A stretch of DNA of 64,000 bases from Akkermansia muciniphila (GTDB taxonomy: Bacteria > Verrucomicrobiota > Verrucomicrobiia > Verrucomicrobiales > Akkermansiaceae): NCBI GenBank assembly GCA_947624785.1, contig CANQLV010000007.1, positions 158,271 to 222,270 of the forward strand. The letters run 5' to 3'. Both the position numbers and the translations under genes were made by a program. This document shows positions 45,820 through 56,273 of this stretch, piece by piece. Numbering within the stretch: the stretch's first letter is position 1; every line of letters begins with the position of its first letter. The notes beneath the pieces are model-generated. The model was not told where the DNA came from. It saw only the letters and a program-made list of their open reading frames with translations, and did no database searches.

Positions 45820-47943
45820 TTATTTTTCCAATACTCCCAACTCGGCGACGACGACATGGCTGCCTTCCACTACCCGCTTGCCCACAAAACGCAGGTAACG
45901 GGCTTTCACAGGCGTTTCCAGGTCAATCCGCTGCGGAACGGGATTGGCGCGGATATTGGAAAACTCTCCCTCCGCGGCGGGATTCCCCCAATCGCTTCCG
46001 TCCGTACTCAGGTAGACGGCGTAGCGGTCAATCGTCCCCTTTGCGGAATCCTTGCGGGGCGTGTAGATGACGGAGGCCACGTTGACCGGACGCCCCATGT
46101 CGATTTCCAGCCCCTGCGGAGGAGCTATTTCCCCCTGGGCGGCATGCGTATGCCAGAGGGTGGAGGAATTGCCGTCAATGGCCAGTTCCGGAGCGGCGAC
46201 GCTTCTTTCCCCGGCCACCACCTTCCAGTCCCTCGTGGGGACGGGGATGATCTGCGCGGTCACGGAGGACCTTCTGCCGCGGTATTCGCCCACCGCCTTC
46301 ACCATCCCTCCGGCAGGGAGAAGGAAAGGCTCCCTGTACACGGCGGACTGCGGGCCGGGATCCGTTCCGTCCGTGGTGTACCTGGTTACCACGCCCTCTG
46401 CGGATGCCAGGGTCACGCGGCCGTCCCGGTCGTAATTCACCGCCGGCGCATTCAGGATGACAGGGTGCTTCCACAGGGAAACCTCGCACAAGGCCGGAAC
46501 GGCCCGGGACTCTTCCAGCACCACGCGCACTCCATCCGCCGTCACGGGCCTGCCCTTCAAAAGAACCCTGGCTCCTATGCTGGAACCTTCCGTCCATTTG
46601 CTCCATCGGCCGTTTTCACGCACCTCCACGCGGAATTTGCGCACCCTCTGTCCCAGCTGGACGGGTTCCGCCAGCCGGATGACGTCAAACGCCGCAGGTT
46701 CCGGCAACCTCAACACCAGGGAGGGATCTTTATCTTCCGGAGCGGCCGCCCAGTACGTCGCCCGCTTCCGGTCCAGAACCTGTTCCGGACCGTGCCCCTT
46801 CCATGAGGAGGAAGACTCCACGCGCGCTCCGGAAGCGAAGTTGCGGGAATACAGTTCATCCAGCAGCGCACGGAAGCCCGCCAGAGACTTTTTATCCTCT
46901 TCATGAATGCGGCCGCGGCGGTCCGGCGGCACGTTCAGATTCAGGTTGGCCCCTCTGCCCACGCTGTCAAAGTACAGCTTCAGCAGATTTTCCGGCGTCC
47001 GGACGCGGGAATTCTCATGCTCATGCCAGAACCAGCCCGGACGGATGGAAACGTCCACTTCCGCAGGAATCCAGTACTTGCCGTCCACAGTGCCTTCCGT
47101 GCCCAACTGGTAGCGCACGGTGCCGGGCGCGGGTTCCGTCCCGGCTTGCAGCGGAACGGGGGTGTATGTGGCCCAGCAGGGATAGCCCGCATAACCGCTT
47201 TCGTTCCCCACCCAGCGGGCGCCCGGCCCCACGTCGGAAAAAATCACCGCTCCCGGCTGCCGTTTCTTCAGTTCCCCCCACGTCGTCTTCCAGCCGTAAT
47301 ACGTGCTGCGGTCAATGGAGCGCTTTTCCCGCGCTCCACCGTAATAGCCGTCCCCTCCATTCGCGCCGTCAAACCACGCCAGGAAAACGGGGCCGTACCC
47401 CGTTGCCAGCTCCTTCAGCTGCTGGCGGTACATCCGGATATAATCCGGCGTTCCGTAGGAGGCGGCATTGCGGTCCCACGGAGACAGGTAAACGCCGAAC
47501 CTGACGCCGTACTTTTTGCACGCGCGGGAAATCTCCTTCACCACGTCGCCCTTCCCCTGCTTCCATGGGGAAGCCGCCACGCTGTGCCGGGTGGTCTTCG
47601 TGGGCCACAGACAGAAGCCGTCATGGTGCTTGCAGGTCAGCACCACTCCCTTGAACCCGGCGTCCGCCAGCGTCTTTACGATTTCATCCGCATTGAAATC
47701 GGAAGGATTGAACAGCTCCGGCTTTTCGTCGCCATAACCCCATTCCTTCCCGGTAAAGGTATTGATGGTGAAATGGATGAAGGCATACATCTCCATGTCG
47801 TGCCATGCCAGTTGAGCCGGAGAAGGAACAGGCTTCAACGGGGGAACTCCATTCTTCACTTCCGCTTCCGCCAACCCGGCGGCCAGCATGCAGGTTCCCA
47901 GAAGGGCCGGGGCCAACTGATTCAATCTTCTCATCAAATGCAT
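45820..47943 (-). CDS. Secreted alpha-L-fucosidase (GH29) with C-terminal binding domains
   Basis: The 707-residue enzyme releases alpha-linked fucose, a main cap of mucin glycans. The signal peptide ends near AEAEV (residue 28). The TIM barrel (about 35-365) shows LTCKHHDGFCLWPT and nucleophile Asp192 in FLAWFDGANG. A beta-sandwich follows (about 375-490, discoidin-like: SSSWKGHGPEQVLD), then a chitobiase-like C-terminal segment (YTTDGTDPGPQSAVY), then a second discoidin/CBM32-like domain (AIDGNSSTLWHT...). The start could also be 47934. Confidence 0.92.
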   Translation of the reverse strand: MHLMRRLNQLAPALLGTCMLAAGLAEAEVKNGVPPLKPVPSPAQLAWHDMEMYAFIHFTINTFTGKEWGYGDEKPELFNPSDFNADEIVKTLADAGFKGVVLTCKHHDGFCLWPTKTTRHSVAASPWKQGKGDVVKEISRACKKYGVRFGVYLSPWDRNAASYGTPDYIRMYRQQLKELATGYGPVFLAWFDGANGGDGYYGGAREKRSIDRSTYYGWKTTWGELKKRQPGAVIFSDVGPGARWVGNESGYAGYPCWATYTPVPLQAGTEPAPGTVRYQLGTEGTVDGKYWIPAEVDVSIRPGWFWHEHENSRVRTPENLLKLYFDSVGRGANLNLNVPPDRRGRIHEEDKKSLAGFRALLDELYSRNFASGARVESSSSWKGHGPEQVLDRKRATYWAAAPEDKDPSLVLRLPEPAAFDVIRLAEPVQLGQRVRKFRVEVRENGRWSKWTEGSSIGARVLLKGRPVTADGVRVVLEESRAVPALCEVSLWKHPVILNAPAVNYDRDGRVTLASAEGVVTRYTTDGTDPGPQSAVYREPFLLPAGGMVKAVGEYRGRRSSVTAQIIPVPTRDWKVVAGERSVAAPELAIDGNSSTLWHTHAAQGEIAPPQGLEIDMGRPVNVASVIYTPRKDSAKGTIDRYAVYLSTDGSDWGNPAAEGEFSNIRANPVPQRIDLETPVKARYLRFVGKRVVEGSHVVVAELGVLEK

Positions 47944-48097
47944 AACTAACGTTCGGAACTATATACGCTCCGGGCATCCTGTTCTTTCAGACGACTCTAC
48001 GAGTTGAAACCGTACCGCCCGCCGAAGACGACCTGTTTCCCGCGATCACGGGAGAAACGGGGCGCCTGCGCTTTTTTATTTTTCCGTCCATCAGGAA

Positions 48098-49072
48098 TTA
48101 TGGAGAAATCAATAGATTGAACACATATCCGGACAGAATGATGAATGCCGTCACTGTCCCGAAGAAAATCCAGACCAGTTTCCAGGTCATTACCTTCTTC
48201 AGAAGGGCCGCCTCCGGCACGGAAAGCCCTACCGTCGCCATCATGAACGCTATCGCCGTGCCGATCGGAACGCCCTTCGCCACAAACACCTGGATCACCG
48301 GAACTATCGCCGCCGCATTCGCATACATCGGAACCGCGCAAATCACCGCAACCGGCACCGCCCACCAATGCTCACGGCTCATGGACGCTTCAAAAAATCC
48401 CTCCGGCACATAGCCGTGGACCGCCGCTCCCATGGCGATGCCGACCACCACATACAAAGCCACCCCCTTCACGATTTCCCACGCATCATGCATGATGACG
48501 GCCCACCTCTTCCGGAACGGCGTCCCCTTCCGCTCCCACGCGGCGCTTTCCTCCCCGGACCGGGCAAGCAGCCCCCGTATCCAGGGGGACAGATAGCGTT
48601 CCAGCTTGAACCTCTCCAGAACAGCCCCTCCCATCATCCCGAGCAAAATGCCGGAGACCGCATAAATCACCGTGATCTTGAACCCGAACGCTCCCAGAAA
48701 CATGGCGATGGCAACCTCATTCACCAGAGGCGATGTGATCAGGAAGGCAAACGTCACGCCCAGCGGAATCCCTCCTTTCACAAAGCCGATGAACAGGGGA
48801 ATGGAGGAACATGAACAAAACGGCGTGACCGCCCCGAACAGGGCGGCGAAAAAATACTGAAACCCGTAGAGCTTCCTCGTCGTCAAAAACACGCGGATGC
48901 GTTCCACCGGGAAATAGGCGTTCACCGCGCCCATGAAAAGACTGATCGCGTACAACAGGAAAAGGATCTTCACCGCGTCGTACACGAAGAAGTTGACCGC
49001 CTCCCCCAGACGGGTATGGGGAGTGAACTCCAACACCCTGTAAACCAGCCAATCGGCAAAATCCTGAATCAT
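48098..49072 (-). CDS. ArsP/DUF318-type permease
   Basis: The 324-residue membrane protein has about eight segments and the family motif TPFCSCSSIPLFIGF (Cys86, Cys88) between two helices. Relatives efflux trivalent organoarsenicals or other thiophilic compounds. A second AVPMYANAAAIVPVIQ motif forms the pseudo-symmetric half. The start at 49072 (MIQDFADWLV) is preferred to the longer frame, which would overlap the next gene. Last gene of an arsR - thioredoxin-like - permease cassette (17-bp gap). Confidence 0.88.
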   Translation of the reverse strand: MIQDFADWLVYRVLEFTPHTRLGEAVNFFVYDAVKILFLLYAISLFMGAVNAYFPVERIRVFLTTRKLYGFQYFFAALFGAVTPFCSCSSIPLFIGFVKGGIPLGVTFAFLITSPLVNEVAIAMFLGAFGFKITVIYAVSGILLGMMGGAVLERFKLERYLSPWIRGLLARSGEESAAWERKGTPFRKRWAVIMHDAWEIVKGVALYVVVGIAMGAAVHGYVPEGFFEASMSREHWWAVPVAVICAVPMYANAAAIVPVIQVFVAKGVPIGTAIAFMMATVGLSVPEAALLKKVMTWKLVWIFFGTVTAFIILSGYVFNLLISP

Positions 49073-49089
49073 AACCGGGAAGAATTCTC

Positions 49090-49605
49090 CTACCGCTCTG
49101 CGGAAACAGCCGGGCGGGGAGGTTCCCCGCCCCCGGAACATTCCCGGTGATTCACCATCTTAACCACCGCCAGCAGAATGAGCAGCGCGGCAGCCCAGAC
49201 GGCGGCCCTTTTCCATCCGCCCTTTCGCTTGAAGGAAACACTGCCGCAGCAGCCCCCTCCTCCGCACCCGCAGTCACCTGCCTCCGGATGGGGAACATTC
49301 CCCTTTACTGTCTTTGAATCCTCCGGCCTTCCGCTACAGCAACCCTTCTCCGGAGAATCCGCTTGAAGCGCTTTTTGGAGCATCCTCCTGATTTCATCCC
49401 GGGGAGGCACCGTGCCGGAAACAAGAATCCTGCCGTCCACCGCAAGGGCCGGGGTTTCCAGCACTCCGGCGGCGGCAAGTTGCGCGGTATCCGTCACCTT
49501 TTCCGGAAGCGGTTCCAGACAGAGTTCCCGCATGACCTGCTCCGTCACCTGCGCCAATGCCGTACATTTGGCGCACCCCGGTCCGTAAATTACTATCCTC
49601 TTCAT
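49090..49605 (-). CDS. Membrane-anchored thioredoxin-3-type protein with Cys-rich linker
   Basis: The 171-residue protein has an N-terminal thioredoxin_3 domain (MKRIVIYGPGCAKCTAL, Cys11 and Cys14; cis-Pro in VLETPALAVDGRI). A linker carries many cysteines (GCCSGRPED; GDCGCGGGGCCGS), and one transmembrane helix follows (AAVWAAALLILLAVVKMV). Small thioredoxins of this family commonly sit beside DUF318 permeases. The added Cys-rich linker may bind a metalloid or metal and pass it to the permease; this is inference. Confidence 0.85.
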   Translation of the reverse strand: MKRIVIYGPGCAKCTALAQVTEQVMRELCLEPLPEKVTDTAQLAAAGVLETPALAVDGRILVSGTVPPRDEIRRMLQKALQADSPEKGCCSGRPEDSKTVKGNVPHPEAGDCGCGGGGCCGSVSFKRKGGWKRAAVWAAALLILLAVVKMVNHRECSGGGEPPRPAVSAER

Positions 49606-49682
49606 GTAATTATTGATTTATATTTTTAAGAATATCAAAATGTCTGAATAAAAAATACTGAACAAACTGAATACCAATACCG

Positions 49683-50009
49683 TTACCCCTTTAACGCCGG
49701 GCTTTCCTGCAAACACGACAGCACGCTGCTGAGGCAGGGGCAGCACAGGGAATAATACACATTTTTCCCCCGTTGCTCACAGGACACTATCCGGCTGTTC
49801 TTCAACACGTTCAAATGGCTGGAAACGGTAGACATGTCACGTCCGGAATCCTTCTGCAGTTCGCAGACGCAGCGCTCTCCATCCAGAAGCATCTCCACAA
49901 TCATGAGGCGCACGGGATGCCCCAGCGCCTTGAAAACACCGGCAAGAGGTTCCAGTTCCTTAATAGAGTGAACCGGACGGGATGAAGAGGCGCAGGAGCA
50001 ATCGGACAT
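49683..50009 (-). CDS. ArsR/SmtB-family metal-responsive repressor
   Basis: The 108-residue winged-helix repressor starts at [10 protein letters not shown] (50009), after which the ArsR fold begins at [16 protein letters not shown]. The arsenic-type metal site Cys47-x-Cys49 is in GERCVCEL, in the helix before the recognition helix ([17 protein letters not shown]). Extra cysteines cluster at both ends (Cys4, Cys6; Cys89, Cys90, Cys92, Cys99), suggesting a further or different site. It likely represses its own cassette until As(III), Sb(III) or a similar ion binds. Confidence 0.9.
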   Translation of the reverse strand: MSDCSCASSSRPVHSIKELEPLAGVFKALGHPVRLMIVEMLLDGERCVCELQKDSGRDMSTVSSHLNVLKNSRIVSCEQRGKNVYYSLCCPCLSSVLSCLQESPALKG

Positions 50010-50178
50010 AAGCAATGGATTTATTATTTTTAAAATCGTAAAAATGTCAATCTGTTTTCCCGCCACGGTCACGGCACACCACACAGGCACGGAGCCATGC
50101 GGCAGTCGCTTGAAATCACCCCCCATGCTGGACACGGCAATTCCCTTCCGATATTCTCATATACACATCTTTACCGCC

Positions 50179-51012
50179 ATGCTGTACATCGGATGCCACC
50201 TCTCCTCCGCAAAAGGTTACGAAGCCATGGGCAGGGTTGCCCTCTCCATCGGCGCCAACACCTTCCAGTTCTTCTCCCGCAACCCGCGCGGAAGCAAGGC
50301 CAAGGCCATTGACGAACCGGATATTGCCCGTTTTCTGAAGCTGGCGGAAGACAACGGCTTCGGCACGCTGCTGGCGCACGCCCCTTATACGCTGAACCCC
50401 TGCTCCGCTGACCCCAAAGTCACCCGCTTTGCGGCCCAGGTGCTGAGAGAAGACCTGGAGCTCATGGAGTATCTGCCGGGCAACCTTTACAACTTCCATC
50501 CCGGCAGCCACGTGGGACAGGGAGTGGAAAAAGGCATTGAACTGGTGGCGGACCAACTGAACGGCGTGCTTGCTCCGGACCAAAAAACCACCGTTCTGCT
50601 GGAAACCATGTCCGGCAAGGGAAGCGAGCTCGGCAAGACCTTTGAAGAACTGGCCGCTATCATTGAGCGCGTGGACCTGAAGGAAAAGCTGGGCGTCTGC
50701 CTGGACACCTGCCACGTTTATTCCGCCGGGTACGACATCGTCAACAACCTGGACGCCGTGCTGGAACAGTTCGACTCCGTGCTGGGCCTGGAACGCCTGC
50801 GCGCCATCCACCTGAACGACAGCATGACGCCTTTCTCCTCCTTCAAGGATCGCCATGAAACCATCGGCAAGGGGAGCCTGGGAGAACAGGCCTTCATCAA
50901 CATCATCAACCATCCTTCCCTCCGGGAAGTGCCCTTTTTCCTGGAAACGCCCCGGGACGACGCCGGGCACGGCGAGGAAATAGCCTGGCTGAAAGAACAT
51001 TACCGCGGCTGA
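50179..51012 (+). CDS. nfo: Endonuclease IV
   Basis: The 277-residue AP endonuclease cleaves abasic sites in base-excision repair with a trinuclear zinc centre. The start [14 protein letters not shown] is canonical for Nfo; the long upstream frame is not. Conserved segments: [70 protein letters not shown] and FFLETP, which supply the zinc ligands. It is divergent from the arsR cassette. Confidence 0.95.
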   Translation: MLYIGCHLSSAKGYEAMGRVALSIGANTFQFFSRNPRGSKAKAIDEPDIARFLKLAEDNGFGTLLAHAPYTLNPCSADPKVTRFAAQVLREDLELMEYLPGNLYNFHPGSHVGQGVEKGIELVADQLNGVLAPDQKTTVLLETMSGKGSELGKTFEELAAIIERVDLKEKLGVCLDTCHVYSAGYDIVNNLDAVLEQFDSVLGLERLRAIHLNDSMTPFSSFKDRHETIGKGSLGEQAFINIINHPSLREVPFFLETPRDDAGHGEEIAWLKEHYRG

Positions 51013-51108
51013 CCTGTCCCAACGGCAGCCCCGTACCGTCTGGAAACCGGCCCTTCTCCCGGAGAAAAAGCTTGCATCCGCCCCGGATACGGGATACACA
51101 AGATTCAT

Positions 51109-52456
<1,348 letters not shown>

Positions 52457-52488
52457 CCCTTTTTGCCGGAACCGGTATAAAGCAACCC

Positions 52489-52526
52489 AAATCCCCGGCC
52501 GTCGTGAGGCGGAGCGGGGATTTTTC
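52489..52526 (+). terminator. Terminator after eno
   Basis: AAATCCCCG (52489-52497) pairs with CGGGGATTT (52515-52523), followed by TTC, 33 bp past the eno stop. Confidence 0.8.
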
Positions 52527-52625
52527 ATTCTCCCGGGTAACTGCATCCTTTTCTCTGGGACAAAATATGCCATGCTGGGCTTTCTGATTCCGCATTGCCA
52601 AAAAGTCCTAGTTCCGTTCCGCGCC

Positions 52626-54113
52626 ATGTCTCCCAGCCTTTCCCTGCCCACACGCCCCCTGCTGTGCGCGGGGTTGGTGTACCTGGCGCTTCCTCTGGGC
52701 CTCTTCCTGTGGGGATGGCTGCATCCCGCCTTCTCCGTTCCGCTTTGCGCCGCACTGGCGTATGGATTGTACGCCTGCACCCGGAATCTTCCGGAACAGC
52801 GGCTTCCTCTGAAAGCCCGCGGACTGGCCGTGCTGGGCTTTCTGTCCGCCTTCTGCCTGCTGCTGGTGCTGCTGTGCGGCTTCACGGGCCACTGCCAGCA
52901 ACATGCGGATTTTGCGGTCCGCAATGCCGTTTACGAGCAGCTTGCGGCAGGCTCCTGGCCCCTCGTCATGGCGGACGGACGGCACTTCATCTACTATCTG
53001 GGCCATTGGCTGCCTCCCGCGCTGTCTGCCTCCTGCTGTCCGTCTTCATGGGCTCCCTGGCTGCTGGCCCTGTGGACCTTCCTGGGGCTGGAACTGGCGC
53101 TGCTGGCGGCGGCCTCCCGCCGGGGTGTCCGGCAAACGGCCTGGTGGGCGCTGGTTCTCTTCTGCCTGGGATCTCCGGCGGCGGCGCTGGACTGCCTGGG
53201 AATGCCCCTCACCTCCCTGTTCGCGGAATACAATGCCCAGATGGTGCTGTTCATCGGCATGCCCTCCCAACTCTTCAACACGTTCAACCACGCCGTTCCC
53301 GCGCTGTTGTGCGCCGTGCTTATTCTGACCTGCTCCCTGCCTGCCGCGGGATATTATTTCATGGGGGCATTGCTGCTGCCTTCCTCTCCGCTGGGCGCTC
53401 TTCTGCTCCTTCCGTACATAGTGTATGAAACCCTGTTCCGCCGCCCAACGGGGCAGGAACCGTTTTCCCGGCTCCGCTCCCTCCCGCTCCAGCCGGTTTT
53501 CTGGATTGCCGTCCTGTGCGCGGCGGTCATGGCCGTCTTTTATGCCCATCTGGACGGTGGGGGGCAGTTTTCCTGCCTTTTTGCCGGGAAGTATGCGGAA
53601 ATCTACCACTACGGCCAGCAGCGGCTGCTGCTCTATCCCGGCTCCGTCAAATACGCCAGTTTCCTGCTGGCTCTGGCCCTGGGCGTTCTGCTGCCGGGAG
53701 CGCTGCTCTTCCAGGCATGCCGGAGGAATCCGCTGTACTACATCACGCTGGGGATGATGGCGGGCAGCCTCTTTTTCCGCACGGGCATCATGAATAATGA
53801 ACTTCTCTTTAAAGCCCCGGCGGTCCTCTATCCCTTCCTCTCCCTGCTCTTTCTCCATGCCTTCCGCCAGGGGGGCACGAAATACCGGACACTCCTGATT
53901 CTTTATCTGGCCTTTACGGCCCTTCCGTCCCTGCAATGCATGATGGAAAAAGCGGGTACGTTCTCCACCCGGGCAAGCATCATGCAGGAACACCGGAAGA
54001 CGGCAGACGGCGGTATGCTTGACCGCCCGGAATCCCCCATCTGCCGCCAATTCGTCAAAAAAGACGGCCATCCCCTCCCCGCGTGGCTCTTCAAGACCGG
54101 AACAAGGCCATAA
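52626..54113 (+). CDS. Multi-pass membrane protein of unknown function (copy B)
   Basis: The 495-residue protein has about ten membrane segments. It shares with the protein at 30118-31593 the conserved loop VRNAVYEQLAAGSWPLVMADGRHFIYYLGHW and general layout, so the two are paralogues, though diverged. The pattern of an N-terminal small loop, Tyr/Trp-rich motif and soluble tail is reminiscent of GT-C glycosyltransferases, unproven. Start ambiguity: ATG 52571 is also in frame; 52626 (MSPSLSLP) precedes TM1 directly. Confidence 0.75.
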   Translation: MSPSLSLPTRPLLCAGLVYLALPLGLFLWGWLHPAFSVPLCAALAYGLYACTRNLPEQRLPLKARGLAVLGFLSAFCLLLVLLCGFTGHCQQHADFAVRNAVYEQLAAGSWPLVMADGRHFIYYLGHWLPPALSASCCPSSWAPWLLALWTFLGLELALLAAASRRGVRQTAWWALVLFCLGSPAAALDCLGMPLTSLFAEYNAQMVLFIGMPSQLFNTFNHAVPALLCAVLILTCSLPAAGYYFMGALLLPSSPLGALLLLPYIVYETLFRRPTGQEPFSRLRSLPLQPVFWIAVLCAAVMAVFYAHLDGGGQFSCLFAGKYAEIYHYGQQRLLLYPGSVKYASFLLALALGVLLPGALLFQACRRNPLYYITLGMMAGSLFFRTGIMNNELLFKAPAVLYPFLSLLFLHAFRQGGTKYRTLLILYLAFTALPSLQCMMEKAGTFSTRASIMQEHRKTADGGMLDRPESPICRQFVKKDGHPLPAWLFKTGTRP

Positions 54114-54130
54114 CGTCACGGCGGCGGGAA

Positions 54131-54826
54131 TCAATCCAGCCTGATGCCGAACATGTCTGACAGGGAACCGGCATCCTTGTCCAGCGCGTCTTCTCCGCCG
54201 GAAACGGCTTCCGGAGCCTTCGGAACCAGAACGGAGGCATCTATCCCGCGCAGGGTGAACAGCAGCTCCGGCTGTTCGTCCAGCATCACGCCGAAGGCGT
54301 ACAGGACCGCGGCCGCATGCTTGCACAAATCCGCCCAGTCCGGGCAGGAACAGGAAAAACGCCACTCTTCCGGCGCGGGGAACAGGCCGCCCTCCGGATC
54401 GCACAGGATTTCCAGCAGCTCCGGGGAGAGGTTCCCCTTCAGCAAGTCAATCCAGGAACCGATATGCCCGGCGCACCGCGCACGCAGCCGGACAAGCGCC
54501 TCTTCATCAGGCGGGGCGGCATGCACGCGGACCTCATACAAATGCTCCCCCATCACCAGCGCGTCAATGCGGCCGGGAGCCGCTTTCACGTCCAGAACGC
54601 AGCCATAGCGCAAATAAGTACGCCCGGGGGCCAGCCGCATGCCGTACACCTCGCATGCGGCCAGGCTCTTCATCCATTCCTTTCCCCAGAACTTTTTCGC
54701 CAGATTTCGCCCGGAAGCCGTCACGGGATGCAGCTCCATCCCCTCCGCGGCCAGTTCCGCCGCCTTCTCCTCAGCGCGTTTCCGCAAATCCGCCCGTTTC
54801 AGGGGCATGCCATCATTTTCACACAT
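54131..54826 (-). CDS. SWIM zinc-finger protein
   Basis: The 231-residue cytoplasmic protein has the SWIM motif CSCPDWADLCKHAAAV (CxC-xn-CxH) near residues 158-172. SWIM domains bind nucleic acid or protein partners, and such genes often neighbour SNF2 helicase genes. None is in this window. The rest is helical and without recognised motifs. Its stop is 17 bp from the convergent membrane gene. Confidence 0.8.
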   Translation of the reverse strand: MCENDGMPLKRADLRKRAEEKAAELAAEGMELHPVTASGRNLAKKFWGKEWMKSLAACEVYGMRLAPGRTYLRYGCVLDVKAAPGRIDALVMGEHLYEVRVHAAPPDEEALVRLRARCAGHIGSWIDLLKGNLSPELLEILCDPEGGLFPAPEEWRFSCSCPDWADLCKHAAAVLYAFGVMLDEQPELLFTLRGIDASVLVPKAPEAVSGGEDALDKDAGSLSDMFGIRLD

Positions 54827-54874
54827 ATGATATTTTACCTTTTATTCCATAAAGAACGGCTTATAAATCATTCA

Positions 54875-56050
54875 CTAATGTTCTTTAGGAACTGTTCTCA
54901 GCATGAAATCTCCAAATAAAGGTACCGTGAATGCCAATTCTCCATAAGAAGGACTATATATCATTCCCTTTTTCATTAAATGAGCCCGGGTTGGACCTAT
55001 CTTGTTCACAGTAACTCCCAGAGCATGTGCAATTTCTCCGGCTCGCATCCTTTCAGATCTTAATTCTGCCATGGTTCTCAGGAATCTTTTTTCTCCCGGA
55101 GTAAGCCGATCAAATCTTACACGGAAAAAATTTTGATCCAATCTCTCTATAACCTTCTCCGTCGCTCGATTAATTACATCCAATGTAATATTTTCAGTTT
55201 GCGCCTGTTTCCAAGCCTGATATCCCCATTCTTGTAAAAAATATGGATAACCATGAGTAAGTTCATATATTTTATCAAGAGCATCATCCGCAAATACAGC
55301 TCCTTCCCTTCTGGCCGGTTCCTGCAATGCGCGAGCAACATCTTCCTGGGATAAAGCTCCAACATCAGGAAAACTGAATAAGCGTTCAGCATAGGATTTA
55401 GAATCTCCGGCCAAACCCGGCAAAATAGGAAGCCCGGCACCTAATAAGACAATAGGACTCTGTTTCTGTTGAATTCTATGCATTGCCATAATCAATGCAC
55501 TTAATTCCTTCTCTTTAAAATATTGGATTTCATCAATAAGAATGGCAACAGCGGATTGTTTTTCCATGGCTGCCTCCGACAATGCCTGAAAAAGCTCAGG
55601 CAAATCATTTTCAAGATCTCCGCTGTCCGCTACACCCGGCAACGGGTCCAAGTCCAATCCCAAATCTCCATAGTTAATTCTGATAGTTCCAATAAAATTT
55701 CTAAGAGCAATCAGCCCTCTTTTAACTTTATCACCAGTTCCTGCCAATCTGTTCAATTCAAAAAACAACCTCCTCAAATAGGGGGCAAGACTGGCGCCTA
55801 AAGATTTATTTTCATGTGCTTCAATCGAGATCGTATGATATCCATGTTGTTGCGCCAATCGTTCCATTTCATTGAGTAGAACCGTTTTCCCTACTCCTCT
55901 CAAACCAGTTAGAAGCATGCTTTTTTCTGGTCTCCTATTCAAAGTACGCCCTAATAAAATCTCTGTTTGTCTAAGAATGCTGGACCTCCCTACCAACTCG
56001 GGAGGAGGAGAGCCAGCACCTGGTGAAAAGGGATTTTTTATTTCATCCAT
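54875..56050 (-). CDS. AAA (ORC/ATPase_2-like) ATP-binding protein with winged helix
   Basis: The 391-residue P-loop ATPase has Walker A GLRGVGKT (49-56), Walker B in AILIDEIQYF, a sensor-like LLGAGLPILPGL, a GYPYFLQEWGYQAW lid helix typical of the ATPase_2/ORC group, and a C-terminal winged-helix DNA-binding domain (MRAGEIAHALGVTVNKIGPTRAHLMKKGMI). The start MDEIKNPF fits. It is markedly AT-richer than its neighbours, which suggests transfer. It is a lone gene, with tandem repeats upstream. Function unknown; a DNA-binding regulator or mobile-element relative is possible. Confidence 0.8.
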   Translation of the reverse strand: MDEIKNPFSPGAGSPPPELVGRSSILRQTEILLGRTLNRRPEKSMLLTGLRGVGKTVLLNEMERLAQQHGYHTISIEAHENKSLGASLAPYLRRLFFELNRLAGTGDKVKRGLIALRNFIGTIRINYGDLGLDLDPLPGVADSGDLENDLPELFQALSEAAMEKQSAVAILIDEIQYFKEKELSALIMAMHRIQQKQSPIVLLGAGLPILPGLAGDSKSYAERLFSFPDVGALSQEDVARALQEPARREGAVFADDALDKIYELTHGYPYFLQEWGYQAWKQAQTENITLDVINRATEKVIERLDQNFFRVRFDRLTPGEKRFLRTMAELRSERMRAGEIAHALGVTVNKIGPTRAHLMKKGMIYSPSYGELAFTVPLFGDFMLRTVPKEH

Positions 56051-56110
56051 AATATAGCCCGTTATAGTAAGTATACTTCTAAGGCTTTTCAAGTAGAACT
56101 TACTAGACCT

Positions 56111-56160
56111 TCTTACCTCTTCTTACCTCTTCTTACCTCTTCTTACCTCTTCTTACCTAG
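56111..56160. repeat. 10-bp tandem repeat in the divergent AAA/argH promoter region
   Basis: TCTTACCTCT occurs four times in a row (56111-56150), then as TCTTACCTAG (56151-56160), passing into two copies of TTCTATCTAG (56161-56180). The period is one helical turn. The block sits 60-130 bp upstream of the AAA gene start on its non-template side. Confidence 0.9.
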
Positions 56161-56166
56161 TTCTAT

Positions 56167-56196
56167 CTAGTTCTATCTAGAATTTAATAGAACTAG
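56167..56196. promoter_or_regulatory. 10-bp inverted repeat next to the tandem repeats
   Basis: CTAGTTCTAT (56167-56176) and its exact reverse complement ATAGAACTAG (56187-56196) flank a 10-bp spacer. Together with the decamers it could be an operator for a dimeric protein. The regulator is unknown. Confidence 0.5.
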
Positions 56197-56273
56197 GTAG
56201 AATAAAACTCCATTCCAAATCCGTCCACATTACCTATTTCAAGCTTTCAAAACAACATGGCTTCAGGCACAAC

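Noticed and set aside
56111..56180. The decamer repeats considered as a CRISPR array
   Set aside because: Units are only 10 bp with no spacers and no cas genes nearby.
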